Assembly (NCBI RefSeq): GCF_000931465.1
Contig: NZ_CP010892.1
Coordinates: forward strand, 3,805,388-3,869,387
Direction of reading: 5' to 3'
Origin: Pseudomonas sp. MRSN 12121
GTDB taxonomy: Bacteria > Pseudomonadota > Gammaproteobacteria > Pseudomonadales > Pseudomonadaceae
Length of the DNA: 64,000 bases
Shown here in pieces: positions 46,241-55,073 of this stretch. The position numbers and the translations under genes are program-made. Numbering within the stretch: the stretch's first letter is position 1; each line of letters starts with the position of its first letter. The notes beneath the pieces are model-generated. The model was not told the DNA's origin. It saw only the letters and a program-made list of their open reading frames with translations, and searched no databases.

Positions 46241-46338
46241 GTAGGAGCGAGGCTTGCCCGCGATAGCCGCGCAGCGGCGAGATACCTGCCAACGCGCGTT
46301 ATCGTTGCAGATTTATCGCGGGCAAGCCTCGCTCCTAC
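46241..46338. repeat. REP-type inverted pair after hpaC
   Basis: GTAGGAGCGAGGCTTGCCCG to its complement, 20 bp after the hpaC stop; it likely marks the transcript end. Confidence 0.88.
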
Positions 46339-46470
46339 AGAAGCCGATTGCCCCGTCCCCCTTCATCCTGCATCTGTAGGATGGCGATCCCCCGCCAGGC
46401 CGGGGATACTCGTCCCCAGGCCCTGCCCACGTCCCCCGGACGTTCCGGTCCTTACCGACTCCGTGACGAA

Positions 46471-46481
46471 AACAATAAGAA
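46471..46481 (+). promoter_or_regulatory. CA motifs (Hfq/Crc) in the LuxR-type regulator leader
   Basis: Two overlapping AAnAAnAA matches, AACAATAA (46471-46478) and AATAAGAA (46474-46481), 11 nt before the GAGGAAG ribosome site of the gene at 46503. Confidence 0.5.
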
Positions 46482-46502
46482 AGTCGCACAGAGGAAGCTC
46501 CG

Positions 46503-47474
46503 ATGAGCCGTCATGATCACCCCGCCCTGCTGCACGCCTTCAGCTCGCTGATCCTGGAATTGCAGCGCCTGGCGCAGCACCAGGACATCGAACACTTCCA
46601 TGGCCATGCGCTGGACCGCATCGGCCGGTTGCTGCCCTTCGCCAGCGCCTGGTGGGGCCGCGCCGCGCTAATCGACGGCTTGCCGGAAGAACACAGCAGC
46701 TACCTGCACCGCCTGCCGCCCAGCTACCTGCCGGACTGGCAGTCGATCAAGCATATCGACGTCACCGTCGGCCGGGTCCATGCCCACCCGGGCCAGGCCG
46801 TGATAGTCGACATGCGCGACCCGGCCAATGGCCCCGGCCTGAACTGGCTCGGCGCGACCTACGGTATCGGCGAACTGCTGTGCGTGGTGTACATCGACCC
46901 GCAGACCCACCTCAGCGATCACCTGGCGCTGTACCGCGCCCCTGATGCCCCACGCTTCGATGCCGACGACTGCCTGCTGCTCAACAACCTGATGCTGCAC
47001 CTGGTGGCGGCGGTCTCGGCGAACCAGATCCGCACCCTGGTGGCCATGCGCGAAACCCTCACCAGCCCGCGCAACCTGGCGCTGGCGGTGTGCGACCAGC
47101 ACAGCACCCTGCATTGCGCCGAACGCGGTTTCGTCGACCTGCTGCTTGGCGAGTGGCCGGACTGGAGCGGCCCCTGCCTGCCCGTGGCCATGGCCGACGG
47201 CGGCTACGAGGGCCGGCACCTGCAGTTCGACGCCTCGCCGGTGGGCGACCTGTTCCTGCTCGCCGCCCGCAGCCGCCCGCTGCTGACGCAACTGAGCCCA
47301 CGGGAAAACGACGTGGCCCTGGGCTTCGGCGAAGGCAAGACCTACAAGGAAATCGCCCGCGAACTGGGCCTGTCGCCGAACACCGTGCGCCATCACATCC
47401 GCGCCATCTACCACAAGCTCGGGGTCAGGGACAAAACCCGCATCGCCCATCTGCTGCACGCCCCGCCCGACTGA
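46503..47474 (+). CDS. LuxR-family transcriptional regulator with unrecognised sensory domain
   Basis: 323 residues. The C-terminal HTH is clear (LTQLSPRENDVALGFGEGKTYKEIARELGLSPNTVRHHIRAIYHKLGVRDKTR). The N-terminal about 240 residues are not a receiver or an autoinducer-binding domain; they may be a PAS/GAF-like fold. Upstream of, and co-oriented with, the outer-membrane protein, MFS and amidohydrolase genes, it is the likely regulator of that set. Confidence 0.85.
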   Translation: MSRHDHPALLHAFSSLILELQRLAQHQDIEHFHGHALDRIGRLLPFASAWWGRAALIDGLPEEHSSYLHRLPPSYLPDWQSIKHIDVTVGRVHAHPGQAVIVDMRDPANGPGLNWLGATYGIGELLCVVYIDPQTHLSDHLALYRAPDAPRFDADDCLLLNNLMLHLVAAVSANQIRTLVAMRETLTSPRNLALAVCDQHSTLHCAERGFVDLLLGEWPDWSGPCLPVAMADGGYEGRHLQFDASPVGDLFLLAARSRPLLTQLSPRENDVALGFGEGKTYKEIARELGLSPNTVRHHIRAIYHKLGVRDKTRIAHLLHAPPD

Positions 47475-47524
47475 CACTCGCTAGCCCCCAGCCCTGATTT
47501 TTGCGCTGTCGCTGTGACGGCCAC

Positions 47525-47545
47525 GGGGCGCCTTTGCCCTTTTTT
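47525..47545 (+). terminator. Weak intrinsic terminator candidate
   Basis: GGGC-N6-GCCC followed by six T. The stem has only four pairs, so this is a weak call. Confidence 0.3.
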
Positions 47546-47610
47546 CAGCCACTGCCGCGTACCGGCGAGCCTTTCGCCGCACTCCTACTCCAAGAAGAGA
47601 CGTTACGCCC

Positions 47611-48477
47611 ATGACCAGAACCCTCGCCGCCCTGGCCTGCACCGGCACCCTGCTGAGCCTGGATGCCAGCGCCGCCGACCTCAACGCCCGCGATTTCTTC
47701 GGCGCGCCCCCAGGCACCAGCCTGGGCGTGCTGTACCTGCCGGCAACCCGCGCCGACGACTTCCACGGCCCCGCCGACAGCACCGGCAAGGCCGAGCTGA
47801 AGGTCAACGCCGTGGCCTATCGCCAGGTATTTTTCAGCGACCTCTGCGGCACCCTGTGCACGCCGCAGTTCATCCTGCCCTTCGCCGATATCGACGCCCG
47901 CCTGCCCGGCGCCAGCCGTCGCACCGGGGAAAGCGGCTTCGGCGACCCGCAGGTCGGCGGCACGCTGTTCTTCATCAATGACCCGGCCTCGCGCACCTAC
48001 AGCGGCCTGCTGACCCTGATCACCCTGCCGGTCGGCGAATACCACGGCGACAACCCGGATGTGTCGCCGGGCGCCAACCGCTGGGGCGCGACCTTTGTCT
48101 ACAACTACACCCAGGGCGTCGGCGAGAAGTGGGTACTGGAGGCCAACCTCGAAGCCCAGCTCTATGCCAAGAACGACGACTACCTGGGCAGCGACCTGAA
48201 ACAGGACCCGCTGTACCGCCTGCAAGCCTTCGCCTCCTATGACTTCACCCCCGCCACCTACGGCGCCCTGCGGCTGATCCACGCCGACGGCGGCGAGCTG
48301 CGCATCGACGACCGGCGCATCGACGACACCCACAAGCGCTACACCCAGGTCGGCTTCGAGGTCGGCCACTGGCTGGACCCGCAGAACCAGCTGATGTTCG
48401 GCCTCTCGCAAAACGTCGCCACCCGCAACGGCTACCACGGCACCGATGCCTTGCTGCGTCTGGTCCACGTGTTCTGA
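47611..48477 (+). CDS. Outer-membrane transporter of the Phenol_MetA_deg (SphA-like) family
   Basis: 288 residues. A Sec signal is cut near DASAADLN. The mature part alternates polar and hydrophobic residues in beta-strand style and ends with LLRLVHVF, with a terminal Phe as expected for an outer-membrane protein. GFGDPQVGGTLFFI and LPVGEYHGDNPDVSPGANRWG are typical of the meta-pathway phenol degradation family, thought to admit hydrophobic substrates. First structural gene of the LuxR-linked module; the MFS gene follows after 23 bp. Confidence 0.83.
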   Translation: MTRTLAALACTGTLLSLDASAADLNARDFFGAPPGTSLGVLYLPATRADDFHGPADSTGKAELKVNAVAYRQVFFSDLCGTLCTPQFILPFADIDARLPGASRRTGESGFGDPQVGGTLFFINDPASRTYSGLLTLITLPVGEYHGDNPDVSPGANRWGATFVYNYTQGVGEKWVLEANLEAQLYAKNDDYLGSDLKQDPLYRLQAFASYDFTPATYGALRLIHADGGELRIDDRRIDDTHKRYTQVGFEVGHWLDPQNQLMFGLSQNVATRNGYHGTDALLRLVHVF

Positions 48478-48500
48478 AGCGCTTTTTCCGGAGCTATCCC

Positions 48501-49664
48501 ATGAGCATCCAACCGCACCCCCTGACCGCCGAACAGCCGCTCAGCGCGTCGTCCCTGGCCCTGCTGGCGGCCATCGTGCTGTTCGCCGCCATTACCCCGA
48601 CCCTCCTGATGACCGCCCCGGCAGTGGCCGCGCAACTGGCCAGCCAATGGCAGCTCGGCCCGGCGCGGATCGGCGATCTGTTCTCCACCGAACTGGGGGC
48701 CATGAGCCTGGCCACCCTGCCCGCGTTCTGGTGGCTCAAGCGCGTCGACTGGCGCCGCGCGGCGCTGCTGGCCGGGACGCTGTTCATCGTCGCCAACCTG
48801 CTGTCGATCTGGGCCCAGGACTACGGCTTGCTGCTGGCCCTGCGTTTTTGCAGCGCCCTGGCCGGCGGCTCGCTGATGATCATCTGCCTGTCCAGCGCCG
48901 CCTCCACCGCCAACCCCAGCCGGACCTACGGCCTGTGGGTCATGGGCCAACTGGTGGTCGGGGCGCTGGGCCTGGGCCTTCTGCCGCGGCTGTTCGAGCA
49001 TTACGGCCTGGCGGCCTGTTACCTGCTGCTGGCCCTGCTGATGAGCCTGTGCCTGCCCCTGGCGCGCTGTTTTCCACCCGGCGCGCCCCTCTCGGACAGC
49101 AGCACGGCCCAGGCGCCGGCCGCGCCGCGAGGCAAGGCCCTGTGCGGGATCCTCGGCATCCTCGGGTTCTACATCAGCCTCAGCGGGGTCTGGACCTTTA
49201 TCGGCTCGATCGGCGCCAAGGCCGGCATTTCCGCACAGGCCAGCGGCGAGTGGCTGGCCGTCGCCACGGTCATGGGCATCGTCGGCGCCGGCTGCACCTC
49301 GCTGATCGGCAACCGCCTGCCGCGCCGGCTGTTGCTGCTGCTCGGCTACGCCCTGCTGGCCGGCTCGGTGCTGTTGCTGCTGGGGGCGCCGACCCTGGCG
49401 CGCTTCGCCATCGCCGCCCTGGCCTTCAAGTTCACCTGGACCTTTCTCCTGCCGCTGATCCTCGCCTGCCTGGCCGACCTCGACCGCTCCGGCAAGCTGA
49501 TGAACGCCTCCAACCTGGTGATCGGCGGCGGCCTGGCCATCGGCCCCGCGCTGGCTGGCCGGCTGATCGAACACAGCGGTGGCTTCCAGCCCCTGCTGAT
49601 CGGCGGCGCCGGCCTGGCCCTGCTGTCGCTGGCCCTGATCCTCGGCTGCCGGCGCCCATCCTGA
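48501..49664 (+). CDS. MFS transporter
   Basis: 387 residues with twelve hydrophobic segments and few charged loops. No strong motif A is visible (FWWLKRVDWRRAALLAG is a degenerate version). It lies between the outer-membrane protein (23 bp upstream) and the amidohydrolase (31 bp downstream), so it should move the substrate or product of that set. A CGGAG ribosome site lies 7 nt before the ATG. Confidence 0.82.
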   Translation: MSIQPHPLTAEQPLSASSLALLAAIVLFAAITPTLLMTAPAVAAQLASQWQLGPARIGDLFSTELGAMSLATLPAFWWLKRVDWRRAALLAGTLFIVANLLSIWAQDYGLLLALRFCSALAGGSLMIICLSSAASTANPSRTYGLWVMGQLVVGALGLGLLPRLFEHYGLAACYLLLALLMSLCLPLARCFPPGAPLSDSSTAQAPAAPRGKALCGILGILGFYISLSGVWTFIGSIGAKAGISAQASGEWLAVATVMGIVGAGCTSLIGNRLPRRLLLLLGYALLAGSVLLLLGAPTLARFAIAALAFKFTWTFLLPLILACLADLDRSGKLMNASNLVIGGGLAIGPALAGRLIEHSGGFQPLLIGGAGLALLSLALILGCRRPS

Positions 49665-49695
49665 ACCCCCTTTTCCCTGAAAATGGACAGACCCC

Positions 49696-50841
49696 ATGAC
49701 CCGTAAAACCGCGTTTTTCTTCGATGAATTGAGCCTCTGGCACAGCGCCGGGCCCCATGCCCTGACGCTGCCCGTCGGCGGCTGGGTGCAACCGCCCGCC
49801 GCGGCCGGGCACGCCGAATCGCCGGAAACCAAACGCCGCCTGAAAAGCCTGCTGGACGTCTCCGGCCTGACCCGCCAGCTGCACGTGCGCGGCGCCGCGC
49901 CCGCCAGCGACGCGGACCTGCTGCGGGTGCACAGTGCCGGCTACCTGCAACGCTTCAAGGCCCTGAGCGAGGCTGGTGGCGGCGAGCTCGGCCCGCAGGC
50001 GCCGATCGGCCCCGGCAGCTACGAGATCGCCCGGCTCTCCGCCGGCCTGGCCATCGCCGCGGTGGATACCGTGCTCGCCGGCGAGGCCGACAACGCCTAC
50101 TCGCTGTCCCGCCCGCCGGGCCACCATTGCCTGGCCGACGGTGCCATGGGCTTCTGCTTCCTGGCCAATATCGCCATCGCCATCGAGGCGGCCAAGGCCA
50201 GGCGCGGCCTGGGCAAGGTCGCGGTGATCGACTGGGACGTGCACCACGGCAACGGCACCCAGTCGATCTTCGAGGAGCGCGGCGACGTGCTGACCATCTC
50301 CCTGCACCAGGACGGTTGCTTCCCGCCCGGCTACAGCGGCGAGCAGGACCGCGGCCGCGGCGCCGGGCTGGGGGCCAACCTCAATATCCCGCTGCTGCCC
50401 GGCAGCGGCCACGATGCCTACCTGCATGCCTTGCGACGCCTGGTGGTCCCGGCCCTGGAACGCTTCGAGCCGGAACTGATCGTCGTCGCCTGCGGCTACG
50501 ACGCCAACGCGGTCGACCCGCTGGCGCGCATGCTGCTGCACAGCGACTCGTTCCGCGCCATGACCCGGCAACTGCGCGAAACCGCCGAGCGCTTGTGCCA
50601 GGGCCGCCTGGTGCTGGTGCATGAAGGCGGTTATTCCGAGGCCTATGTGCCCTTCTGCGGGCTGGCGACCGTGGAAGAACTGGCCGGCATCAGGACCGCG
50701 GTGACCGACCCGATGCTGGACTTCATCCAGCTCCAGCAGCCGAACCCGGCGTTCCAGGCGTTCCAGCGCCAGTTGCTCGATCGGCAGGCAGAGGCGTTGC
50801 AGGAGCCCGCGGTCGACGCTCGATTGCCCGCGATGGATTGA
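49696..50841 (+). CDS. Class II histone-deacetylase-like amidohydrolase
   Basis: 381 residues with the deacetylase fold: active-site RPPGHHC (residues 139-145, tandem His 143-144), zinc ligands Asp181 and His183 in DWDVHHGNGT, and Asp269 in CGYDANAVDPLA. HEGGYSE supplies the transition-state Tyr. It resembles bacterial HDAH and acetylpolyamine amidohydrolases. The zinc-bearing loop has GYD rather than GFD. In its operon with an outer-membrane protein and an MFS transporter, it probably deacetylates an imported N-acetyl compound. The last dozen residues are encoded by what looks like a decayed REP. Confidence 0.88.
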   Translation: MTRKTAFFFDELSLWHSAGPHALTLPVGGWVQPPAAAGHAESPETKRRLKSLLDVSGLTRQLHVRGAAPASDADLLRVHSAGYLQRFKALSEAGGGELGPQAPIGPGSYEIARLSAGLAIAAVDTVLAGEADNAYSLSRPPGHHCLADGAMGFCFLANIAIAIEAAKARRGLGKVAVIDWDVHHGNGTQSIFEERGDVLTISLHQDGCFPPGYSGEQDRGRGAGLGANLNIPLLPGSGHDAYLHALRRLVVPALERFEPELIVVACGYDANAVDPLARMLLHSDSFRAMTRQLRETAERLCQGRLVLVHEGGYSEAYVPFCGLATVEELAGIRTAVTDPMLDFIQLQQPNPAFQAFQRQLLDRQAEALQEPAVDARLPAMD

Positions 50842-50908
50842 CCTCGATAACGCGCAGTGGCTGGTACATCGCCGCTGCGCGGCTATCGCGAGCACGCTTA
50901 GCGCCTAC
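50805..50908. repeat. Decayed REP pair overlapping two genes
   Basis: A degraded left arm (CAGGAGCCCGCGGTCGACGC, then TTGCCCGCGATGG) lies in the end of the amidohydrolase gene, and a degraded right arm (CTATCGCGAGCACGCTTAGCG) runs into the AraC stop codon at 50905. The family is recognisable, but several positions are altered. Confidence 0.5.
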
Positions 50909-51882
50909 ATCGGATTGAGTGCCTGGGAGGCGCGCGCTTCGCTCGGGGTCAGGCCGTAATGGGCCTTGAACGCCCGGGCGAAGTGGGCCTGGCTGGCGAA
51001 GCCGTGGCGGTAGGCGATTTCGCCGATGTCCAGGCCCCGGCCCCGCGGGCTGCCCAGCAGGTCATGGGCCCGTTGCAGGCGCTGTTCCAGGATAAAGCGA
51101 CTGGGCTGGGTGTCCTCCAGGGCGAACAGACGGCTCAGGTGCCGCACCGAGACGCCGGTTTGCGCGGCCACCCGCTCGCAGCTCAGGCCCGGGTCCGCCA
51201 GCTGTTCGCTGATGCACTGCTTGGCCGCGAGCAGATAGGACGCGCTCAGGGCATTGAGGCGCCGCTCGCCCGTCTGCCCGGCGATCAGGCTGCGCAACAG
51301 CTCGAACGCCTGGTTCTGGTAATCCTCGGCGTCCTGGCTCAACGGCTGCTGGAAAAACCCCCGCGTGCGCTCGCCCAGGGTGCGCGACAACAGGCGCTGC
51401 ACGCCGCTTTGCCCGCCGATCTTCAGGGGGCGGTCGAAGCGCTTCAGGCAGCGCTCGGCGAACAGCGCCTGGGGAATGTCGAAAATGAACTGGCGCATCG
51501 GCCCGGAGAAGCCGAACAGGTAGGGTTTGTCGGTGCGGTAGACGATCAGCTCGCCCGGTTCGAGCAACTGGCAGGCGCCATCCTGATAGAAAAACGAGGC
51601 GCTGCCGGTGACGAAGGACACGAACACCGACTCCTTGGGCACCGTGCGGATCATCGAGTTGTCGCGCTCGACCACGTGTTCGTTGCCCTCGATCCGCGCC
51701 AGGCGCATGCCCGCCAGTTGCAGGTTGTCCTGGCTGGCGGCAAAACCGCTTTCACAAAAGGAGGTGCATTTGAGGCCGACCAGGGTGGACGCGTTGTAGT
51801 CCTCCCAGAAGGCCAGCCGCTGGTCCGGGGCCATGCCCTGGGTGCAGGCATGCCGGGTTTCGAGCAAGGCGCATGGAGACAT
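50905..51882 (-). CDS. AraC-family regulator, probable activator of the dioxygenase module
   Basis: 325 residues. The N-terminal domain belongs to the AraC_binding_2 type (SFVTGSASFFYQDGACQLLEPGELIVYRTDKPYLFGFSG). The C-terminal double HTH is clear (CERVAAQTGVSVRHLSRLFALEDTQPSRF and IGEIAYRHGFASQAHFARAFKAHYGLTPSE). It is divergent to the cupin gene at 52172. Two tandem CGTCCGATTC repeats in the gap are good operator candidates. The start could also be an ATG 15 nt upstream; neither start has a clear ribosome site. Confidence 0.87.
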   Translation of the reverse strand: MSPCALLETRHACTQGMAPDQRLAFWEDYNASTLVGLKCTSFCESGFAASQDNLQLAGMRLARIEGNEHVVERDNSMIRTVPKESVFVSFVTGSASFFYQDGACQLLEPGELIVYRTDKPYLFGFSGPMRQFIFDIPQALFAERCLKRFDRPLKIGGQSGVQRLLSRTLGERTRGFFQQPLSQDAEDYQNQAFELLRSLIAGQTGERRLNALSASYLLAAKQCISEQLADPGLSCERVAAQTGVSVRHLSRLFALEDTQPSRFILEQRLQRAHDLLGSPRGRGLDIGEIAYRHGFASQAHFARAFKAHYGLTPSEARASQALNPM

Positions 51883-52072
51883 TCTTATTCTTCTCATGGC
51901 AAGGGATGCGTGACCGGTCGGCAAGGCCGCGACCGGCTACCTGGCGCCGCGGAACCCGAGGGCCGCGGCTGTTCATTAACATATGAACCTTAGAGCCTGT
52001 CAACGCGAAATGCTTGGGGCACAAGACGACTGGCCGGGTAAATATCGTCCCTGAATCCTGTAGGAAAGCTCT

Positions 52073-52104
52073 CGTCCGATTCCGTCAACAATCCCGTCCG
52101 ATTC
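52073..52104 (+). promoter_or_regulatory. Tandem AraC-type operator upstream of the cupin gene
   Basis: CGTCCGATTC at 52073-52082 and again at 52095-52104, in the same orientation. The 22-bp period is two helical turns, the usual geometry for AraC/XylS activators. The promoter-proximal copy ends 67 bp before the gene, just upstream of where a -35 element would lie. Confidence 0.62.
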
Positions 52105-52171
52105 GATAAAACCCCGCCGGCGCGCCACGCCTAAAGTCGCCTCGACTCCTACAAAAACCGAGAGGCCGACC

Positions 52172-52705
52172 ATGCCCGAAGCTGCCCGCCGTGAATTCTG
52201 GAAAGACCTGCAACCGATCGCCAACTGCTTCAAGCCGGACGCCAAACCCGAGGTCTACCTGCCCGATGCCGCCACCGACGACCTGAAGCTGTACGTGCCC
52301 TTCACCGAAACCGTGTCCTCACGACCGCTGTGGATCTCGCCGAGCGAGAACCGCTGGTGCGACATCCTCATGGCCAGCAGCGCCGGGCTGGTGAACCGGC
52401 ATTACCACCCGCACGAAGTGTTCGCCTACACCCTGTCCGGCAAATGGGGCTACCTGGAACACGACTGGACCGCCACCGCCGGCGACTTCGTCTACGAGAC
52501 GCCGGGCGAAGGCCACACCCTGGTGGCCTACGAGCACGAGCAGCCGATGCGCGCGTTTTTCATCGTCAAGGGCCCGCTGATCTGGCTCGACGAACAGGGC
52601 GAGCCGGACGGCTATTTCGACGTGCATTCCTACATCGCCATGTGCCGCGCGCACTACGAAAAGATCGGCCTCGGCGCGGCCTACATCGACACGCTGTTTC
52701 GCTGA
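52172..52705 (+). CDS. Cupin dioxygenase, 2,4'-dihydroxyacetophenone dioxygenase type
   Basis: 177 residues, single cupin. Motif 1 is NRHYHPHEVFAYTLSGKWGY with His77, His79 and His81; motif 2 is DFVYETPGEGHTLV with His115. A three-His iron site (77, 79, 115) matches that of the 2,4'-dihydroxyacetophenone dioxygenase family, which cleaves a side-chain C-C bond to give 4-hydroxybenzoate plus formate. First gene of the AraC-controlled module; the MFS permease follows after 38 bp. Whether the substrate here is that ketone or a related one is not shown. Confidence 0.82.
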   Translation: MPEAARREFWKDLQPIANCFKPDAKPEVYLPDAATDDLKLYVPFTETVSSRPLWISPSENRWCDILMASSAGLVNRHYHPHEVFAYTLSGKWGYLEHDWTATAGDFVYETPGEGHTLVAYEHEQPMRAFFIVKGPLIWLDEQGEPDGYFDVHSYIAMCRAHYEKIGLGAAYIDTLFR

Positions 52706-52743
52706 ACGAACGCCTTTCACCTGTCCCTTCGCGGAGAACGACC

Positions 52744-54009
52744 ATGGCTTACAACAACAATAAAGCCGGTTACGAGAACATCCTGCTGGGCGTGCTGTTC
52801 CTGACGTTCGGCTTCGTCTTTTTCGACCGCCTGGCCCTGTCCTTCCTGTTCCCCTTCATGGCGGACGAGCTGCAACTGAGCAACAGCCACCTGGGCATGC
52901 TGTCGTCGATCCTGGCCCTGGCCTGGGCGGTGTCCGGCGCGCTGGTCGGGGCCTGGTCGGACCGGCGCGGCAAGCGCAAGCCGCTGCTGATCGTCGCGGT
53001 GATCCTGTTTTCCCTGTGCTCGGCGCTGTCGGGGCTGGTCACGGGCTTTCTCAGCCTGCTGCTGTTCCGCGGCATCATGGGCCTGGCCGAAGGGCCGATC
53101 CTGCCGCTCTCGCAATCGCTGATGGTGGAGGCCTCCTCGCCCCATCGCCGGGGCCTGAACATGGGCCTGCTGCAAGGCTCGGCGGCCGGGCTGCTGGGCG
53201 CGGTGATCGGCCCGCCGGTGCTGATCGGCCTGGCCGAAGCCTACGGCTGGCGCCATGCCTTTATCGTCTCGCTGGTGCCCGGGCTGCTGATCGCCCTGCT
53301 GATCTGGCGCTACGTGCGCAACGATGCGCCGCGGGCGGCGGCCGCCCAGGACGAGTCCCGGGCCCCGGTCAAGCGCCTGGCGCTGCTGAAAAGCCGCAAT
53401 ATCGTGCTCTGCACCCTGATCAGTTGTGTGTTCCTCACCTGGTTCGTGATCCTGATCTCCTTCACTCCGACCTTCCTGGTCAAGGTCCGCGGCTACAGCC
53501 CGGCGAGCATGGGCACGGTGATGAGTTGCCTGGGCAGCGCCTGGGTGCTGTGGGGCTTCGGCGTAGCGGCGATTTCCGACCGCTTCGGCCGCCGCCCGAC
53601 CCTGGTGCTGTTCTCCCTGGTCGCCGCCTGCTGCCCGATCGCCCTGCTCTACGCCGACAGCCCGCTGCTGATGGGCGCGCTGATGCTGCTGACCTACACG
53701 GGCCTGGGCTGCTTCACCCTGTTCATGGCGACCATCCCCGCGGAAACCGTGCCGCGTGAGGTCATGGCCACGGCGCTGGGCCTGATCATGGGCATTGGCG
53801 AACTGGTGGGCGGTTTCGTCTCGCCGACCATCGCCGGGTTCGCCGCCGACCGCTTCGGCCTGTCCATCGTCATGTGGATCTCCTGCGGCGGCGCCCTGCT
53901 GGCCGCGCTGCTGGCGCTGTTCCTCAAGGAAACCGCGCCGGCGGTGCTCGCCCGCCGGCACCGCGTCGAACCGTCCCCGTCCTCCGCCCTGCAAGGAAAC
54001 CAGCCATGA
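52744..54009 (+). CDS. MFS permease of the dioxygenase module
   Basis: 421 residues with twelve hydrophobic segments. Motif A is visible (GAWSDRRGKRKPLLI) with the second-half copy AISDRFGRRPTLV. It resembles aromatic-acid or ACS-type permeases. Codons 4-7 (Asn-rich) contain a CA motif. Its TGA overlaps the alcohol dehydrogenase ATG as ATGA. Confidence 0.86.
   Translation: MAYNNNKAGYENILLGVLFLTFGFVFFDRLALSFLFPFMADELQLSNSHLGMLSSILALAWAVSGALVGAWSDRRGKRKPLLIVAVILFSLCSALSGLVTGFLSLLLFRGIMGLAEGPILPLSQSLMVEASSPHRRGLNMGLLQGSAAGLLGAVIGPPVLIGLAEAYGWRHAFIVSLVPGLLIALLIWRYVRNDAPRAAAAQDESRAPVKRLALLKSRNIVLCTLISCVFLTWFVILISFTPTFLVKVRGYSPASMGTVMSCLGSAWVLWGFGVAAISDRFGRRPTLVLFSLVAACCPIALLYADSPLLMGALMLLTYTGLGCFTLFMATIPAETVPREVMATALGLIMGIGELVGGFVSPTIAGFAADRFGLSIVMWISCGGALLAALLALFLKETAPAVLARRHRVEPSPSSALQGNQP
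52753..52763 (+). promoter_or_regulatory. CA motif (Hfq/Crc) in the first codons of the MFS permease
   Basis: AACAACAA (52753-52760) overlaps AACAATAA (52756-52763), 9 nt after the ATG. Hfq/Crc sites often lie within or next to the start codon region. Confidence 0.52.
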
Positions 54010-55070
54010 AAGCATTGCGTTGGCATGCCGCCCGCGACCTGCGCCTCACCGACCTCTCGCTGCCCGAACCCGGCCCGGGCCAGGTGCTGGTGCAGGTGGC
54101 CTACTGCGGTATCTGCGGCAGCGACCTGCACGAATACGCCGACGGCCCGCACTCGATTCCGCAGCAGCAACCCCACCCGCTGTCCGGTTGCCGCGCACCC
54201 CTGACCCTGGGCCACGAGTTCTGCGGCCAGGTCCTGGCCATCGGCCCGGGCGTGGAGCAGGTGCAGGTCGGCAGCCGGGTGGCGGTGGAACCCGAATACC
54301 GCTGCGGCGACTGCCAGTACTGCCACGCCGGCCAGTACAACCTGTGCCAGTCCATGGGTTTTATCGGCCTGATGGGCGATGGCGGCTTCGCCGAGCAGGT
54401 GCTGGTGCCGGCCTACATGCTGCACCCGCTGCCGGACGCGGTGAGCTTCAAGCAGGCCGCGGTGCTGGAGCCGGCGGCGGTGGCCTTCCACGCGCTGAAC
54501 CAGAGCCGCCTGATGGCCGGCGACAGCTGCGTGGTGTTCGGCCTCGGCCCCATCGGCCTGCTGCTGATCCTGCTGGCACGCCTGCGCGGCGTGGAACGGA
54601 TCTTCGCCGTCGACCTCAGCCCGGAACGTAGGCGGCTGGCCCTGGATTTCGGCGCTCGGGAGGTGCTCGACGGCCGCGCCGCCGACCTGTCGCAGCGCCT
54701 GCAGGAACTGAGCGGTGGCGGGCTCGACACGGCCTTCGAGGCCGCCGGCAGCCAGCAGACCCTGGACCTCGCCCTGCACTCGCTGCGCAAGGGCGGCGAG
54801 GTGGTGCTGGTGGGCCTGATGGGCGAGGTCGGCTTCGATGCCTTTCACCTGGTCAATCGCGAATTGCGCCTGGTCGGCAGCGTCGGCTATCGCAACGCCT
54901 ACCCGCCGCTGATCGAGCTGCTGGCCAGCGGCCGCCTGGACCTGACCCGCGCGGTGACCCGCTGCGTGACGCTGGAGCAGGCGGTGGAACACGGTTTCGA
55001 GGCGCTGCTACGGGACAAGGGCCAGATCAAGGTGCTGGTCAATCCCAACCCATCGCTGGCCAAGGCATGA
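54006..55070 (+). CDS. Zinc-dependent medium-chain alcohol dehydrogenase (butanediol/sorbitol type)
   Basis: 354 residues. The catalytic zinc region is YCGICGSDLHEY with GHEFCGQV; the structural zinc site is CGDCQYCHAGQYNLC. The nucleotide-binding motif is FGLGPIGLLLILLA, with Asp following in AVDLSPER, suggesting NAD. It resembles 2,3-butanediol and L-threonine/sorbitol dehydrogenases. Translation is coupled to the MFS gene. It probably oxidises a secondary alcohol to the ketone that the cupin enzyme would cleave. Confidence 0.88.
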   Translation: MKALRWHAARDLRLTDLSLPEPGPGQVLVQVAYCGICGSDLHEYADGPHSIPQQQPHPLSGCRAPLTLGHEFCGQVLAIGPGVEQVQVGSRVAVEPEYRCGDCQYCHAGQYNLCQSMGFIGLMGDGGFAEQVLVPAYMLHPLPDAVSFKQAAVLEPAAVAFHALNQSRLMAGDSCVVFGLGPIGLLLILLARLRGVERIFAVDLSPERRRLALDFGAREVLDGRAADLSQRLQELSGGGLDTAFEAAGSQQTLDLALHSLRKGGEVVLVGLMGEVGFDAFHLVNRELRLVGSVGYRNAYPPLIELLASGRLDLTRAVTRCVTLEQAVEHGFEALLRDKGQIKVLVNPNPSLAKA

Positions 55071-55073
55071 CCT

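Noticed and set aside
46221..46502. Possible small gene between hpaC and the LuxR gene
   Set aside because: The space holds a REP pair, a short GC-rich inverted repeat (ATCCCC/GGGGAT near 46390) and the LuxR leader; no credible start with ribosome site was seen.
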